A stretch of 8,038 nucleotides of DNA. It comes from Candidatus Aciduliprofundum sp. JdFR-45 (lineage in GTDB: Archaea; Thermoplasmatota; Thermoplasmata; Thermoplasmatales; JdFR-45). Location: the NCBI GenBank assembly GCA_002011395.1, contig MTNG01000016.1, positions 1 through 8,038 of the forward strand, read 5' to 3'. How positions within the stretch are numbered: position 1 is the stretch's first letter; every line of letters starts with the position of its first letter. The notes under the pieces were generated by a model that was not told the DNA's origin, made no database searches, and worked only from the letters and a program-made list of their open reading frames with translations. Of this stretch, positions 7,261 through 8,038 are shown in pieces. Made by a program: the position numbers and the translations under genes.

Positions 7261-7619
7261 TTCCCCATCTTGGATTCAACGTAGTCGTTCAGCTCATCGT
7301 ACATGTAGTTGAGTATGATCTCGGCCCGCGGTATGATCTCCTCCTCGTAGAGGGTGCCCTTCCCGTAGTACGTGTCCACCATCTCGTAGATGGCGTCCAC
7401 CATGACCTCTTCCTTGTCCTTCGCCTTCCCCACGAGGTCGTCCACCTTCTCAAAGAGGTCCTTCTTGAACTTCTCCGTGAAGCGCACCTCGTCCGGGAGG
7501 TCCTCAAATATTCCGCGCCTTATCATATCTATTATAAGGGCCACCGTCAGGCCCTCGGCATACTCCTCCAGCATGCGCACGTACTCCTCTCTGTCCATCT
7601 CCCTTTCCAACTTCAACAC
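7257..7619 (-). CDS. Hypothetical helical protein upstream of pyrD
   Basis: I do not recognise a family. The 120-residue product is rich in charged residues (E, D, K, R) and in pattern looks wholly alpha-helical, with no cysteine, no signal peptide and no membrane helix. It contains MDREEYVRMLEEYAEGL near the start and a tyrosine-rich stretch DTYYGKGTLYEEE followed by NYMYDELNDYVESKMGK at the end. It is first in the probable operon with pyrD, pyrK and the ABC genes, and its stop overlaps the pyrD ATG by 4 bases, so the two are likely translated together. The start is uncertain. GTG at 7619 fits a near-leaderless transcript from the weak TATA-like element upstream; ATG at 7598 (113 residues) would leave a leader of about 24 bases. 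Codon use and the tight junction make it a real gene. A role in pyrimidine synthesis is only suggested by position. Confidence 0.8.
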   Translation of the reverse strand: MLKLEREMDREEYVRMLEEYAEGLTVALIIDMIRRGIFEDLPDEVRFTEKFKKDLFEKVDDLVGKAKDKEEVMVDAIYEMVDTYYGKGTLYEEEIIPRAEIILNYMYDELNDYVESKMGK

Positions 7620-7632
7620 CTCAGGCCAGCAT

Positions 7633-7659
7633 TCACAAGGGGTGGCATAAAGTTTGTGA
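7633..7659 (-). promoter_or_regulatory. Possible promoter and operator of the pyrD operon
   Basis: On the minus strand CTTTATGC (7645-7652) is a weak TATA-like element centred about 27 bases before position 7622, next to the GTG at 7619. It is flanked by a 6-base inverted repeat, TCACAA (7633-7638) and TTGTGA (7654-7659), with 15 bases between the arms. A regulator bound here would cover the TATA element. The arms are short and could be chance. Confidence 0.35.
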
Positions 7660-7669
7660 TTTTACGGCC

Positions 7670-7897
7670 TCAGGGGGACACGTCAAGGGCCCCGGAGTTC
7701 ACGACGAGGGGCACCTCCTCCCCCTCAACACCCTCGCGCATATAAACCTCGCCGGGCAGGGGGAGCAGTTCCCACAGGTAGCATTTCAAAAGAACCTCTG
7801 CGGTCTTCCTGTCCACGACATACATCGCCCTCCTGCAACCGCTCTGCGTCACGAGGAAGCACTTGTTACCGTCGCAGGAGAGGATCCACCTGTTCAC
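7670..7897 (-). CDS. Small hypothetical cysteine-containing protein
   Basis: I do not recognise this 75-residue protein. From the GTG at 7897 it begins MNRWILSCDGNKCFLVTQSGC and ends in an acidic tail with VPLVVNSGALDVSP. Cysteines fall at 8, 13, 21 and 39 (CX4CX7CX17C), so metal or disulfide binding is possible but is not a known motif. The predicted pattern is mixed strand and helix, with no signal peptide or membrane helix. The frame stays open to a GTG at 7963, but a strong TATA box at 7935-7942 lies inside that extension. Transcription would start near 7912, so GTG 7897 is preferred, with GGGTGG about 6 bases upstream of it. The gene is single, lying between tRNA-Arg and the pyrD operon with a 50-base gap to the latter. 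Confidence 0.6.
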   Translation of the reverse strand: MNRWILSCDGNKCFLVTQSGCRRAMYVVDRKTAEVLLKCYLWELLPLPGEVYMREGVEGEEVPLVVNSGALDVSP

Positions 7898-7934
7898 CTC
7901 GCCACCCGCCTTTGCAGGGGATTTTACTTGAAAA

Positions 7935-7942
7935 TATATAAA
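7935..7942 (-). promoter_or_regulatory. TATA box of the small cysteine-containing gene
   Basis: Read on the minus strand this is TTTATATA, close to the archaeal consensus. It is centred about 26 bases before position 7912, so the transcript would carry a leader of roughly 15 bases with GGGTGG before the GTG at 7897. It decides the start of that gene. Confidence 0.65.
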
Positions 7943-7960
7943 GTTTTCTTGAAGCGATTT

Positions 7961-7970
7961 CACCGCGGTG
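7961..7970. repeat. 10-base perfect palindrome
   Basis: CACCGCGGTG equals its own reverse complement. It lies between the tRNA-Arg 3' end and the TATA box of the small gene, 18 bases upstream of that TATA box. It could be an operator, a chance palindrome, or nothing more than spacer sequence. Confidence 0.3.
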
Positions 7971-7974
7971 TAGA

Positions 7975-8038
<64 letters not shown>

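Noticed and set aside
7619..7674. Direct repeat CCTCAGG at 7619-7625 and 7668-7674
   Set aside because: Only 7 bases with no further similarity around them; the second copy overlaps the end of a coding region. No sign of an attachment site or mobile element.

Overview
The window looks like chromosomal DNA from an archaeon, probably a euryarchaeote; Thermoplasmata is possible but unproven. The case rests on the archaeal-only amidotransferase pair GatD/GatE, an archaeal pilin-type N-terminus, TATA boxes at the expected distance upstream of starts with little or no leader, ribosome-binding sites of the GGTGAT/GAGG type, and a tRNA gene with an encoded CCA end. Genes are tightly packed and several overlap. 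No mobile element, CRISPR array or integrase is visible.

Left part, plus strand (1-1989): the 3' end of gatD overlaps the complete gatE by 7 bases. Together the two proteins convert Glu-tRNA(Gln) to Gln-tRNA(Gln). gatE runs tail to tail, with a gap of only 3 bases, into a minus-strand gene (1993-3450). That gene encodes an unusual membrane protein: a prepilin-like leader and first helix, an extracytoplasmic domain, about five more membrane helices, a coiled coil and a double zinc ribbon. It has its own TATA box, placed so that transcription would begin at or near the ATG.

Middle and right part, minus strand (7619 down to 3504): five genes lie in one close-packed series and probably form an operon. 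In order of transcription they are a 120-residue helical protein of unknown function, pyrD (catalytic subunit of class 1B dihydroorotate dehydrogenase), pyrK (its FAD/[2Fe-2S] electron-transfer subunit), an ABC ATPase, and a roughly 12-helix ABC permease. Three junctions are overlaps (4, 4 and 23 bases) and one is a 7-base gap. The known jobs are the fourth step of pyrimidine synthesis and an ABC transporter of unknown substrate; linking them is unusual and is the main contextual puzzle.

Right edge: a small cysteine-containing protein of unknown function (7670-7897) has a good TATA box, followed by a minus-strand tRNA-Arg(TCT) gene cut by the window end. There is no gene-free stretch longer than 300 bases.

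The best candidate for something undescribed is the pilin-leader/zinc-ribbon membrane protein next to the pyr-linked ABC transporter. I cannot show that these form a functional system.
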